Under the pieces are notes generated by a model, which was given only the letters and a program-made list of their open reading frames with translations, ran no database searches and had not been told where the DNA came from. DNA of 39,439 bases, taken from Gloeocapsa sp. UFS-A4-WI-NPMV-4B04. GTDB taxonomy: Bacteria > Cyanobacteriota > Cyanobacteriia > Cyanobacteriales > Chroococcidiopsidaceae. Position numbers and translations under genes: made by a program. Positions within the stretch are counted from its first letter, which is position 1; the number at the start of each line of letters is the position of its first letter. Positions 17,736 to 26,060 of the stretch are shown here, piece by piece. Where the stretch lies: the NCBI GenBank assembly GCA_019359535.1, contig JAHHHE010000025.1, positions 1 through 39,439 of the forward strand, given 5' to 3'.

Positions 17736-18765
17736 ATTGGGGCATAATTTCTGCGGCGGTAAATAAACCGTAAATGCCTCGGCGTTGTAATGCCACACCA
17801 GCTTTGAGATAGCCAAAGGCAGGGCCACACACATTTGCTGCCATGCTCGTTTCATCGCCGAGAGTAAAGGTGTGAGTCGATATTTTTCCTTCAAAAGTTC
17901 GACCAGTTACCTGCACATTGGTACTGAGGGGCTTTTTCGGGTTGCGGGTATCGACAACACCACCGACTGTAACGCAATCGCGTGAACAAATCCCAGCTAG
18001 CTCCAACATTACATCGTCGGCGTGTTCCATATTCTCCAACGTCAGCACACCGTTAGTCTGATCTAGCAACGCTTCTACTTCGGCATCCGTCATTGCTCTA
18101 GCGCGCTCTACACTGTAACCGGGCAAGTGAGCAATATCCTCTCTGATAGTGGCTCTGTAAGCCTCCCAGTTGGCAATTCCCACGCCAAAGGTAATTTTGA
18201 CTTGATGAACTTCAGCGTAGCTCTGAGCCGCTATAGCTGCCCCTGCTGTTAACAACCCTGGCGTTGCTCCACAGCCAGTTAAATACGTAATTCCTGCCTC
18301 AGCTAGTTCTTCCTTCAGTACCAGCAGCTGCTCAACTGCACTTGTGCGTTTTATTGCATCCACTAGCACACCCCGCCAACCCGATTTGATAAACATCTGG
18401 GCTACGGAGGCGATAAATGTGTTCGGCAAATTGGGCAAGGCTAGAAAATAACCATCTACGGAACTTGCTTGTGCAATTAATTCCTGAATGCTACGGCTTG
18501 TTAATATACCGCCCGGCTCTAAATATCCCAGCGATCCTTGGGACTGGTATGCTGCTAGACAGGTATCTAAGTTCAACCCCTCCCCAGAGTAGGCGTAACC
18601 CTTAAGATCGGCTGCTGCTACCCAGAGCATCTCTTGTTTAGCAACAAGCATTCTAGCTGCGGCTTGCCCCAGTCCGCCAAAACCTAATACCCCCACGCGC
18701 ATCGGTGCTATATATTTGGAAGAACCTACTGAGGAGTTGGTATTACCTCTGACTTGTGCACTCAT
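17725..18765 (-). CDS. Saccharopine dehydrogenase-like oxidoreductase
   Basis: A cytosolic protein with an N-terminal Rossmann fold ([17 protein letters not shown]; glycines at about 28, 30, 31, 33) and a C-terminal catalytic-type domain with [17 protein letters not shown]. Cyanobacterial relatives are annotated as saccharopine dehydrogenase-like; the substrate is unknown and lysine metabolism should not be assumed. The first 21 residues before MRVGVLG look like a dispensable extension; the Met at about residue 22 is an alternative start. It converges with the hypothetical gene at 17078, with a repeat between them. 346 residues. Confidence 0.82.
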   Translation of the reverse strand: MSAQVRGNTNSSVGSSKYIAPMRVGVLGFGGLGQAAARMLVAKQEMLWVAAADLKGYAYSGEGLNLDTCLAAYQSQGSLGYLEPGGILTSRSIQELIAQASSVDGYFLALPNLPNTFIASVAQMFIKSGWRGVLVDAIKRTSAVEQLLVLKEELAEAGITYLTGCGATPGLLTAGAAIAAQSYAEVHQVKITFGVGIANWEAYRATIREDIAHLPGYSVERARAMTDAEVEALLDQTNGVLTLENMEHADDVMLELAGICSRDCVTVGGVVDTRNPKKPLSTNVQVTGRTFEGKISTHTFTLGDETSMAANVCGPAFGYLKAGVALQRRGIYGLFTAAEIMPQFVK

Positions 18766-19245
18766 CGCCTATTACTCACATTGAACGAACTTTAATTATC
18801 CTAAGTTCTTCCCTGCCTGTTTCTTTACTGAAGTGAGTAGTGAGTAGTGAGCAGTGGAAAGTGAGCAGTGGAAAGTGAGTAGTGGAAAGTGAGTAGTAAG
18901 CAATGAAAGGGATATGGTTTGCTCTAAATTTGCATTGTATGTGAAGGCACACAGCACTATCACTACTCACTCTTTGTTTTGGGCATCTTCTTTCTATCTT
19001 TTCTCTTCACTGTTCACTACTCACTTTAAACTCTGAACACTTGACGGCTACTGTTAAGTTAAGCGAAACTAACAATTACAGTGGTGTGAGCGTTCACTCA
19101 ATAATAAATATTGTTAAGTTATGCCTATATATAATTCGATAGATGAAACATTATTAAGTAGCTGGCAACGTGGTAAAAAAATCATCAGCGTCTACTAGGA
19201 TCAAGCAATCTCTAGTAGAAATAGTGTAAAAATATAGTCAAAACT
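18766..19245. other. Divergent spacer, oxidoreductase / DUF2997
   Basis: 480 bp between divergent genes. The left part is the heptamer repeat locus A. The right part (19026-19245) has no gene; a TATAAT-like box at 19130-19135 lies 111 bp upstream of the DUF2997 ATG and is a possible promoter element for that operon, without a good -35 box. Confidence 0.45.
18833..19025. repeat. Opposed GTGAGTA heptamer (STRR) arrays, locus A
   Basis: The left array (18833-18898) has repeated GTGAGTAGTG with GTGAGCAGTGGAAA variants. The right arrays (18961-18970 and about 19005-19025) are the complement, ACTACTCACT. The core between them is about 60 bp. The arms face each other and could form a long imperfect hairpin. 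GTGAGTA-type heptamers are short tandemly repeated repetitive sequences known in cyanobacteria. Confidence 0.75.
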
Positions 19246-19455
19246 ATGGAAACACTAGAATTTGTAATCTATCCAGATGGCCGAGTGCAGGAAAAAGTGA
19301 CGGGAATGGTGGGCGCAACCTGCGCGGAAGTAACCGCAGCAATCGAAGCTCAACTAGGTCAGGTAGTCAGCCATCAGCAAACTTCAGAATTTTTTAATAC
19401 AGTAATACAGCAATCTAAGGTTACAACTACACAAGCAACGTTTAGTGAGTGGTAA
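19246..19455 (+). CDS. DUF2997 family protein, 69 aa
   Basis: A small soluble protein of the DUF2997 family, recognised by its start ETLEFVIYPDGRVQEKVTG and the GATCAEVT segment followed by an IEAQLG helix. Its function is not known. It is the first gene of a compact set with Ycf35 and a 4Fe-4S ferredoxin: 37 bp to ycf35, which then overlaps the ferredoxin by one base. This linkage is common in cyanobacteria and suggests a joint role. Confidence 0.85.
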   Translation: METLEFVIYPDGRVQEKVTGMVGATCAEVTAAIEAQLGQVVSHQQTSEFFNTVIQQSKVTTTQATFSEW

Positions 19456-19492
19456 CTTTTTACTTAGTTCAGCTTAATTCACACACACAACT

Positions 19493-19879
19493 ATGTCACA
19501 CTTTAGTCAAATTAAAACTCAAATCCGTAATCTTGCCTCCTTGCAAGCTGCTCTTACAGATTTAGGAATTGATTGGAAACCTGGATCGAAAGCAGTGCGA
19601 GGATATCGGGGTCAAACCCATAATGCCGAAATTACTATAGAACAGGACAACGGTTACGATCTAGGCTTTAGCTGGAACGGCGAAGAGTACGAAATGGTTG
19701 CTGATCTCCAATATTGGCAACAACCTTTGTCAGTTGACGGGTTTTTGAGGCAGGTAACGCAGCGTTATGCTTACCACACAGTAATCAACGAAACTGCTCG
19801 GCAAGGATTTCAAGTTACTGAGCAACACAAAAATGAAGACGGTTCAATTCGGCTGTTAGTACAGCGCTGGAGTGCGTGA
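19493..19879 (+). CDS. ycf35: Ycf35 / DUF1257 family protein
   Basis: A 128-residue protein of the Ycf35 (DUF1257) family, also encoded in some algal plastid genomes. It begins MSHFSQIKTQI and contains the typical LGIDWKPG and a beta-rich middle with YDLGFSWNGEEYEMVADLQYW, then a C-terminal QRYAYHTVINE helix. No catalytic motif is evident and its role is unknown. The stop TGA shares a base with the start of the ferredoxin gene (TGATG), implying coupled translation. Confidence 0.92.
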   Translation: MSHFSQIKTQIRNLASLQAALTDLGIDWKPGSKAVRGYRGQTHNAEITIEQDNGYDLGFSWNGEEYEMVADLQYWQQPLSVDGFLRQVTQRYAYHTVINETARQGFQVTEQHKNEDGSIRLLVQRWSA

Positions 19880-20379
19880 TGTCTGATTTTGGGCCGCCGA
19901 TACAGCAGATAGTAGAACCAGGCTCAACTGGAGACGCTGCACGAACGCATCTAGAACCAGAATTGGGTGGGATCTTGCGGGATGCGCCTGAACGTTCTGG
20001 TTTGGAGCCGGAATTGGGTGGTGTAGTGCGTCAAAAAGGTGTGTATGTTGATGAAGTAACCTGTATTGGTTGTAAACACTGCGCCCATGTCGCTCGTAAC
20101 ACCTTCTATATCGAACCAGATTATGGGCGATCGCGTGTAGTTCGCCAAGATGGTGATTCAGAAGAATTAATCCAAGAAGCAATTGATACTTGTCCAGTTG
20201 ATTGCATCCATTGGCTTGATTATACGGATGTGAAAAAGCACGAAGAAGAGCGTCAGTATCAGGTTATCCCCCTGATTGGATATCCGGTAGAGGAAGCTAT
20301 TATTGCTGCTCATCGGCGGCGCAAAAAGAAACAGTTATCCCGCAAAAAAGCTCCTATTAAAAACTTAGGTTTTGCTTAA
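19879..20379 (+). CDS. 4Fe-4S ferredoxin-like protein in the Ycf35 operon
   Basis: A soluble electron carrier of 166 residues. One cluster site is clear: CIGCKHC (about 62-68) with the partner cysteine in DTCPVDCIHW downstream. The 50-residue N-terminal extension contains the peptide LEPELGG twice (about 25-31 and 42-48), and the C-terminus is basic (RRRKKKQLSRKKAP). These extensions distinguish it from minimal bacterial ferredoxins. The ATG at 19879 overlaps the ycf35 stop; a GTG one codon earlier is less likely. It is the last gene of the operon; a strong terminator begins 6 bp after its stop. The redox partner is not known. Confidence 0.85.
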   Translation: MSDFGPPIQQIVEPGSTGDAARTHLEPELGGILRDAPERSGLEPELGGVVRQKGVYVDEVTCIGCKHCAHVARNTFYIEPDYGRSRVVRQDGDSEELIQEAIDTCPVDCIHWLDYTDVKKHEEERQYQVIPLIGYPVEEAIIAAHRRRKKKQLSRKKAPIKNLGFA

Positions 20380-20384
20380 TATTT

Positions 20385-20417
20385 AAAAGGGCTACTTAGT
20401 ATAGCCCTTTTTTATTT
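20385..20417 (+). terminator. Rho-independent terminator after the ferredoxin gene
   Basis: AAAAGGGCTA (20385-20394) pairs with TAGCCCTTTT (20402-20411) around a 7-nt loop, followed by TTATTT. With A and T tracts on both sides it could also work for the convergent YiaA/B-like gene ending at 20438. Confidence 0.85.
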
Positions 20418-20437
20418 AAATCACTCAGGGGGATATT

Positions 20438-20716
20438 TTAACTAAGAAGATTGTGATCTTTTAGCAACTTTTCGGTTCTTGCTTCCTCCAGCCGATAAGC
20501 AAATTTTTTAGCTTCATGAATATCTCTTGTTGTTTTAGCAACGCTAAAAGTAGAGCCAACCGAGAAAGCTAAACCCATGCCCATAAAAGCTTTAACCCAA
20601 TTATTTACAGGTAGGTAACTAATACCAATGCCTGTAGTAGAAATGGCAATAATAAAAGAAGCCCAAGCTTGAAAAACCCATGCAGCGCTGTGTGTTTGCG
20701 AACCTGATTCTTGCAT
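20438..20716 (-). CDS. YiaA/YiaB-like two-helix membrane protein
   Basis: A 92-residue inner-membrane protein with two hydrophobic helices (about 12-32 and 39-60, WASFIIAISTTGIGISYLP and VKAFMGMGLAFSVGSTFSVA) and a cytoplasmic tail with TTRDIHEAKKFAYRLEEART. This matches the YiaAB two-helix domain; the tail pattern is usual for the family. Function unknown. A good ribosome site (AGGGGAGC) precedes the ATG. It converges with the ferredoxin operon and lies downstream of the DUF4335 gene. Confidence 0.85.
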   Translation of the reverse strand: MQESGSQTHSAAWVFQAWASFIIAISTTGIGISYLPVNNWVKAFMGMGLAFSVGSTFSVAKTTRDIHEAKKFAYRLEEARTEKLLKDHNLLS

Positions 20717-20748
20717 AGCTCCCCTTTTGATTCGCTGATAGTATTTTG

Positions 20749-20784
20749 GTAGCCAATCTAATGTTCATGATATAGGTTGGCTAC
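20749..20784. promoter_or_regulatory. 10-bp inverted repeat upstream of the YiaA/B-like gene
   Basis: GTAGCCAATC (20749-20758) pairs with GGTTGGCTAC (20775-20784), with one G-T pair and a 16-nt loop. It ends the region after DUF4335 and precedes the YiaA/B-like ATG by 33 bp. No T-run follows on either strand, so terminator or operator cannot be decided. Confidence 0.4.
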
Positions 20785-20910
20785 TTAAGTTACTTCAGTA
20801 AAATTGCCAGTTTAATAACTGGACTTTCTCAGGTTGAAATTTGCGGAGAAATTACTAATGCGGATCACAGCGATCGCTTGTAAAACACATTAATGCCAAA
20901 GTTTTGCTAA

Positions 20911-22518
20911 TTATTTTGTGTCCTCCTCTAAAAAAGTTTGAACTTTGCCACTGGGGGCAAAAACTACTCGAATTCTAGGAGTTTGACCATTTGTGTTGGG
21001 AGAAACAAAGGATTCACCAATCAAAGGCATACCAGTTTCATCAATATAAGTTCTTGCTGCTTGTCCAAGCGGTTCGATGCGTTGAATAGTGCCGTCAACA
21101 TCTAGAACTAAGCTATACTCCAAAGTTTCCTTTAAGCTTGCAGGTGGCTGCCAGCGACGACTAAAGTATGCTCTAGCTTGTTGTACCTGGGGGATAGTGT
21201 TAGATGCGGTGCGTCTGGATTGATTACTCGTTGGGGTGCTAGGCGATCGCGTAGCGTCCGCAGAATTAGAGCTTGGTTGCGCTGGAGAATTATTTGATCC
21301 GGCGAGTGGAGGGGTAGCAGCACGATTTGGTAAAGACAAAGCTGCTTCCAAGTCACGGTTACGAGGATTTATTTGAGGACTTGAGTTAGGGAGAATAACA
21401 TTAGGCGCAGTGGCTGAGGAATTGGGCGAGATACTTATAGTAGGCTGACGCGATCGCGCAGCGCTTGTTTTAGCAGCGTCTCCTGTAATAGCCACCCTGT
21501 TCTGCCTGGGAGATGGGTTAATGACAATTTGTTGCTGTGTTTGACGCGGAAGTGGCTTGATTGGAATTGATTGAGGTACATTCACCCTTGGTTCACCAGG
21601 AACGGCTGGGTTTGTCCCAGGTACACTAATTGGGGGAATGGAATTAGGAACCACTGGGATGGTAGTAGAGCCTGGTGGCGGTGCTGGGGGTAATGTTTGT
21701 AAAGAGGATAGCGGCGGTGTTGGCGAGGGTTGAAGGGCAATTGAATTGTTACTACTTGAACCTGGAATAACAGTTGTTGTAGCTGTTTGCTGCGTAGAAT
21801 TTGGGCGATTAAGAATTTGTACCATAGTCGTTAAACCTACCCCTAGCACAAGCATAGCCGCAATGCCAGCCCAAGCAGGTACGGCAGGCTCTGACGACCT
21901 AGTGGGGGCAATTGGTAAGGCAACTACATCAGTAGCATATTCATCAAGCGCAGTTGCTAAGTCAAACAGTTGTAGCACCCCTAGATGAACAACTGGCCCA
22001 GTTTCCTCAGTAGCCAGTGACCCCAAAAATAAGTCATGGGTTAGTCCTTTGCCTGGTTGTAAAAAGATTCTCTGACGGGTAGGAGTCAAATCCGCAGGGG
22101 GAGTTTCCTGTACGTCAAGACGGGCAGAACTAGCATCTAATGAGGATGGTTGTTGTAATAAAGTTGGAGAATCATTAACATTTAAATCTACTGCTTGTGA
22201 GGTAGCAGGAACTACGCTATCTGAAGATAAAGTGGTTCCTCCTGAAAAAACAGCATTGAATCTGTCAGGTGAAGAATTGAGTAAATCTTGGACGTAAGCT
22301 GTGACTACTTCCGAGAGGGTTTCGAGTTGGTCGCGATCGCCATGAATGTTAACTCGTTGTTCTTCTGGCAGTCGCGGGTCATCAAACCGGATATCAAACC
22401 GTAGCTGCTTTAGCACTGAGCGCCCCATCCAACGGGACAATGGTGAGCTACGAGATACGATTTCCAGCGTACAAGTGGGTGGAGTGTAGCGGCGTAGAAC
22501 CGAGTTTGACAGGGGCAT
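20911..22518 (-). CDS. DUF4335 domain protein with one membrane helix
   Basis: A 535-residue cyanobacterial protein of unknown function. The N-terminal DUF4335 domain (about 1-195) begins with RRYTPPTCTLEI and contains LKQLRFDIRFDDPRLPEEQRV. A transmembrane helix follows (about 211-232, WAGIAAMLVLGVGLTTMVQIL), then a long Pro/Ser/Thr/Asn-rich stretch (about 235-440) and a folded C-terminal part (about 445-535) with YFSRRWQPP and YSLVLDVDGTI. The layout suggests a cytoplasmic sensor or anchor joined to a domain across the membrane. It follows DUF3038, a pairing seen widely in cyanobacteria. Confidence 0.85.
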   Translation of the reverse strand: MPLSNSVLRRYTPPTCTLEIVSRSSPLSRWMGRSVLKQLRFDIRFDDPRLPEEQRVNIHGDRDQLETLSEVVTAYVQDLLNSSPDRFNAVFSGGTTLSSDSVVPATSQAVDLNVNDSPTLLQQPSSLDASSARLDVQETPPADLTPTRQRIFLQPGKGLTHDLFLGSLATEETGPVVHLGVLQLFDLATALDEYATDVVALPIAPTRSSEPAVPAWAGIAAMLVLGVGLTTMVQILNRPNSTQQTATTTVIPGSSSNNSIALQPSPTPPLSSLQTLPPAPPPGSTTIPVVPNSIPPISVPGTNPAVPGEPRVNVPQSIPIKPLPRQTQQQIVINPSPRQNRVAITGDAAKTSAARSRQPTISISPNSSATAPNVILPNSSPQINPRNRDLEAALSLPNRAATPPLAGSNNSPAQPSSNSADATRSPSTPTSNQSRRTASNTIPQVQQARAYFSRRWQPPASLKETLEYSLVLDVDGTIQRIEPLGQAARTYIDETGMPLIGESFVSPNTNGQTPRIRVVFAPSGKVQTFLEEDTK

Positions 22519-22532
22519 AGGAAAGGCAGGGG

Positions 22533-22620
22533 GAGCGGGGGAGCAGGGGAGCAGGGGAGCAGGGGAGCAGGGGAGCAGGGGAGATAAGTATATTTATTAT
22601 TTATTCCCTAGTCCCTGTCT
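22533..22620. repeat. Octamer tandem repeat GCAGGGGA x5 plus AT/C-rich tail
   Basis: Five exact consecutive copies of GCAGGGGA occupy 22543-22582, preceded by GGGGGAGCGGGGGA and followed by an AT-rich spacer and CCCTAGTCCCTG. The element lies between DUF3038 and DUF4335 and encodes the last residues of DUF3038 (ETGTRE). It is the clearest member of the family also seen at 5374 and 17640. Confidence 0.85.
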
Positions 22621-23206
22621 CCTTTTCTGAGCGGTTTAGGAGCGCTAACCAGAAGCGGCGACGACCGCTGGGGCCGCTATAAAACAGCAAATCAATCAGG
22701 AGTTTCAAAGCCAAGTTAGCCAGTACATCTGTCGATATCTGGTCGTCTTCCTCCATGCGCTCTTGGTAAGTGTTAGTGAAGGCATCCATATAATCTCCTA
22801 ACAAAGCGGCTTTATGAGGTTCGCCGTTGTTTTGAGCCACTTGTTCTAATAAAGCAACAGCGCGGCGAATTAGTTCTTGGTGCTGTTTGGCAAGGTAGCA
22901 GCTAATTAAAACAAGCGATCGCGCTTCTTCCACATCCAGCTTTTTTCGCCCTCCTTCACCTTTGCGTAGTGGGTTTGACTGCCGAAGTCGCCATAATGCC
23001 ACGCGATCTGGCACTTTTGACTCCAGATTCAAATCAGTTGCCGCTTGCAACATTGCTTCTGAACCAATACCTGCCAAAGCTTCTAGCGCTAACAATACTA
23101 AATCCAACTGGGTTTTAATATTGTCTAACTGGGCTGGGTTGGGCTTGGTTTGGTTAAGCTCCTCCCACTGGGGAGTTGGGATGGGCGAGTGGGCGCTAGA
23201 GTGCAT
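22601..23206 (-). CDS. DUF3038 family protein
   Basis: A 201-residue, mostly helical soluble protein of the cyanobacterial DUF3038 family (LDNIKTQLDLVLLALEALAGIGSEAML and the ARSLVLISCYLAKQHQELIRRAV helix). Function unknown. It lies directly upstream of the DUF4335 gene, 82 bp away, in the same direction; the shared occurrence suggests one pathway or complex. The C-terminus ends with RSEKETGTRE, of which the last part is written by the octamer repeat. Confidence 0.85.
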   Translation of the reverse strand: MHSSAHSPIPTPQWEELNQTKPNPAQLDNIKTQLDLVLLALEALAGIGSEAMLQAATDLNLESKVPDRVALWRLRQSNPLRKGEGGRKKLDVEEARSLVLISCYLAKQHQELIRRAVALLEQVAQNNGEPHKAALLGDYMDAFTNTYQERMEEDDQISTDVLANLALKLLIDLLFYSGPSGRRRFWLALLNRSEKETGTRE

Positions 23207-23347
23207 AACTTTAACAATAGTGGCTCAGACTGATATCAGTTAAATGGTTACTCATTTTGAAACCAGACTTTCCACCGTTGGAATTTGTTTACAATAGCTA
23301 CCAGCTTACCGTTTTTGGATTAAATCTCAAATCATCGAAGCTCGCAA
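23207..23347. other. DUF3038 upstream spacer
   Basis: Together with locus B this makes a 481-bp stretch without a gene between mutS2 (ending 23688) and DUF3038 (starting 23206), both on the minus strand. This part should hold the DUF3038 promoter; I see no distinct box pair. Confidence 0.4.
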
Positions 23348-23682
23348 CGTGAGTAGTAAGTAGTGACAACGTGAGTAGTGAGTAGTAAAAACTACTCTGA
23401 AGGTAATGGTAGTAGCGCCCTAGCATAAAGACATAGAGAAGGAGAAAGAATTGTGTTGAGAGGCACTCTGTTAAACACAAGGCATCCTTGTTGCAAGCCC
23501 CTGCTTTTAAGCATGGGGCGGGTATACAAGCTAACCCTTTTATCGATAAGCTTTTTATAGCAAGGTAATCTCTGATTAGACTTTAGGCTGCTACACCTGC
23601 TACTCACTACAGCTCTTTTCCATCCCAGAGTAGTAGCCCTGAAACTGCTACACCTGCTACTCACTACTCACTACTCACTCTT
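23348..23682. repeat. Opposed GTGAGTA heptamer arrays, locus B
   Basis: Left arm 23348-23387 (GTGAGTAGTAAGTAGTG and a second copy), right arms 23599-23610 and 23658-23682 (ACTCACTACTCACTACTCAC). The core is about 210 bp. It holds two hairpins: ACAAGG-CAT-CCTTGT (23477-23491) and GCCCC-TGC/GCA-T-GGGGC (about 23497-23519). A 23-bp direct repeat (23588-23610 and 23645-23667) precedes the right arm. Confidence 0.75.
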
Positions 23683-23687
23683 AAGCT

Positions 23688-26060
23688 CTATTTAACATAA
23701 GCAACTGTGACACCAGTACCACCATCAGCCGGATCAGCTGGCTCGTAGTTGTTAACTGAAGGATGTTGCTGCAAAAAGGCATGAACTCCTTGCCGCAGTT
23801 TCCCAGTACCATGACCGTGAATAATCCACAGTGGCCCTTGAGCTTCAGCGATCGCTTGATCTAAAACTCTTTCCGCATCAGAAACCCGACTTCCACGCAA
23901 ATCAATTGTATTTTGAGATGTCCGAATCGCAGGTGCTGGTTCTGGCGGCGGCGCAGGTGGAGGAGGTGCTGGTTTTGGTTTGACTACTGCTTCCGGTTTT
24001 TGACCATCAAGTGATTCAATGTCTTGCAGGTTCACGGTCATTTTCATTAAGCCAAACCGAACACTTAGTTCTCCATCTTCATCAGGATTGCTTAATACCT
24101 CAGCCGTTTGACCTAAACGTGGTATACGGACGCGATCGCCGACGTGGGGATGAAAACCAACTTTTAGTTTTGGTGGTGCAGAAGGCATTGAGCGATCGGC
24201 AATTTGTTGGAGAGTATTTGTTGCTTGTTGGGCATTTTGCGCTGTTACTGGCCCTTGCTGCAAACGACGAATTACAGCAGCAATTTCACCTTTGGCCTGA
24301 GCGATCGCGCTTTGTACTGCTTGTTCTTGTTGCTGTCGCAATCCTTGTTCTCGTTCTTTCAAAGCTGCTGCTTTTTGCGACACTTCTTTATATAAACGCT
24401 CTGCCTGCTGCAACAGAGCTTGCGCCTCAGATGCTTTAGTTTCTTGACGGCGACGTTGTGCTTCTAGCCCTGCAATTACTTGATTAACATCGTCTGTTGC
24501 TCCACCTACTTTGGTTTTAGCTGCGTCAATAACTTCTGGTTTTAGTCCTAGACGACGGGCAATTGTTAGGGCATTAGAACGCCCTGGAATCCCCCACAGC
24601 AGCCGATAAGTTGGTGATAGGCTTTCCTCGTCAAATTCTACCGAGGCATTCTCAAACCGCTCGTTTTCGTATTTCAGCGCTTTGAGTTCGCCAAAGTGAG
24701 TTGTAGCAATACTTAATTGGGAATTGTCAGCCAAGTATTGCAGCAGTGCTAGAGCTAAAGCACTTCCTTCAACTGGATCTGTTCCTGCTCCTACTTCATC
24801 TAGTAGAACGAGGGAATTGTCAGTCATTTCCGCTAAAATTCGACTTATCCGGCGAATATGACCAGAAAAAGTTGATAAACTTTGCTCTAGTGACTGCTCG
24901 TCGCCAATATCAGCTAGCACTGAGTCAAACCAAGGTATTTCTACAGGTTCACGAGCCGGAACAAATAAACCTACCTTCGCCATTAAAGCTGCCAAGCCTA
25001 ATGTTTTCAGGGTGACAGTTTTACCTCCAGTATTTGGTCCAGTAATTGTCACTACCCGAATTTGTGGTTGAATAATCAGATCAACTGGGACTACAGGCTG
25101 ACCTTGTTCGTTTTTTTGCTGCCATACGAGGAGAGGATGACGCAGATTGCGTAGGGTAATCATTTCGCCGTCTGTTCGCTCAATGTAGCGAGGCGGATTA
25201 GCTTCCAGCCAGAAGCTATAGCGAGAGCGGGTGCAAGCTAAATCTAAAGTTGTAGCGATCGCTAATAAATGCTCCAAATCGAGTTTGACTGCGGCTACTT
25301 GCTGAGTCAAATTGCGGCGAATTGCCTCTTCCTCTGCTTGCTCTTTTGTGACTAATTGCCTTAGCTGATTTCCTAGAGGAATAACAGCATTTGGCTCTAC
25401 ATAAAGTGTTGCTCCACTACTTGACGTATCATGGACAATTCCCGGAATGGCATCTTTTTGAGGAGCTTTGACAGGAATAACAAAGCGATCGCTTCTTTGC
25501 GTAATTAGCTGTTCTTGAACTGCATTTGCTTGTCGCTGTAAAATGTTTTGGAGTATCCGAGTTATCTGATTTCGTAATTGCCGCAGCGAGTTACGAATAT
25601 TAGCCAAAGTGACACTAGCGCGATCGCTTACTTGTCCGCGATCGTCAATACAGCGATGAATTTCTTGCTCTAATTCAGGATAAGTTCTTAATTCAGCAAC
25701 TAACTGAGTTAGTACCGGAACATCTGGCTGGTTGTCAATTACACGGCGTAGTTGTCTAGTGCCATTTAGAGTAGTAGCGATCGCCAGTAGTTCATCTCCT
25801 GCAAGAATTCCCTGGCGTTCAGCGCGTTCTAAAGCATCGCCAATATCTTGGATGCCTTCAAATGACAAACCCCTAGATAAGCGATTTTCTAGCTGGTATA
25901 CTTCTATAGTTTGTGCTAACAGATCCTTGCTTTCGGACTGGTTTGCTGGAATTTTGAGATTGCGAGATGCGATCGCCCCTAGTTTTGTTGCCGCAAAAGT
26001 AGACAAATGCTGGCACAGGCGTGGCCATTCTAATAGTGCTAAAGTCTCCGCTTGGATCAA
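23688..26060 (-). CDS. mutS2: MutS2 ATPase/endonuclease
   Basis: MutS-family ATPase with a C-terminal nuclease domain; family members suppress recombination or rescue collided ribosomes. The 790 residues show the MutS core, Walker A GPNTGGKTVTLK (about 341-352), signature STFSGHIRRIS and Walker B LVLLDEVGAGTDP, a long Gln/Ala/Glu-rich coiled coil (about 520-620), a KOW-like stretch (VGDRVRIPRLGQ), a Pro-rich linker and the Smr domain (about 717-790) with DLRGSR and HGHGTGKLR. The start is TTG at 26060: an in-frame stop lies two codons upstream and MIQAETLALLEW matches relatives. Confidence 0.95.
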   Translation of the reverse strand: MIQAETLALLEWPRLCQHLSTFAATKLGAIASRNLKIPANQSESKDLLAQTIEVYQLENRLSRGLSFEGIQDIGDALERAERQGILAGDELLAIATTLNGTRQLRRVIDNQPDVPVLTQLVAELRTYPELEQEIHRCIDDRGQVSDRASVTLANIRNSLRQLRNQITRILQNILQRQANAVQEQLITQRSDRFVIPVKAPQKDAIPGIVHDTSSSGATLYVEPNAVIPLGNQLRQLVTKEQAEEEAIRRNLTQQVAAVKLDLEHLLAIATTLDLACTRSRYSFWLEANPPRYIERTDGEMITLRNLRHPLLVWQQKNEQGQPVVPVDLIIQPQIRVVTITGPNTGGKTVTLKTLGLAALMAKVGLFVPAREPVEIPWFDSVLADIGDEQSLEQSLSTFSGHIRRISRILAEMTDNSLVLLDEVGAGTDPVEGSALALALLQYLADNSQLSIATTHFGELKALKYENERFENASVEFDEESLSPTYRLLWGIPGRSNALTIARRLGLKPEVIDAAKTKVGGATDDVNQVIAGLEAQRRRQETKASEAQALLQQAERLYKEVSQKAAALKEREQGLRQQQEQAVQSAIAQAKGEIAAVIRRLQQGPVTAQNAQQATNTLQQIADRSMPSAPPKLKVGFHPHVGDRVRIPRLGQTAEVLSNPDEDGELSVRFGLMKMTVNLQDIESLDGQKPEAVVKPKPAPPPPAPPPEPAPAIRTSQNTIDLRGSRVSDAERVLDQAIAEAQGPLWIIHGHGTGKLRQGVHAFLQQHPSVNNYEPADPADGGTGVTVAYVK

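Noticed and set aside
18776-18970. 64-codon minus-strand frame across heptamer locus A
   Set aside because: Product is Ser/Thr/Leu/His periodic, the signature of a translated GTGAGTA array.
23392-23664. 90-codon minus-strand frame across heptamer locus B
   Set aside because: Much of it is translated tandem repeat and hairpin sequence; better explained as repeat DNA.
18833-23682. CRISPR array
   Set aside because: The repeats are short tandem heptamers or octamers without regular unique spacers, and no cas gene is in the window.
24011-24439. 142-codon frame antisense to mutS2
   Set aside because: Leu/Gln-rich product that mirrors the coiled-coil coding region on the other strand; no start signal of note.
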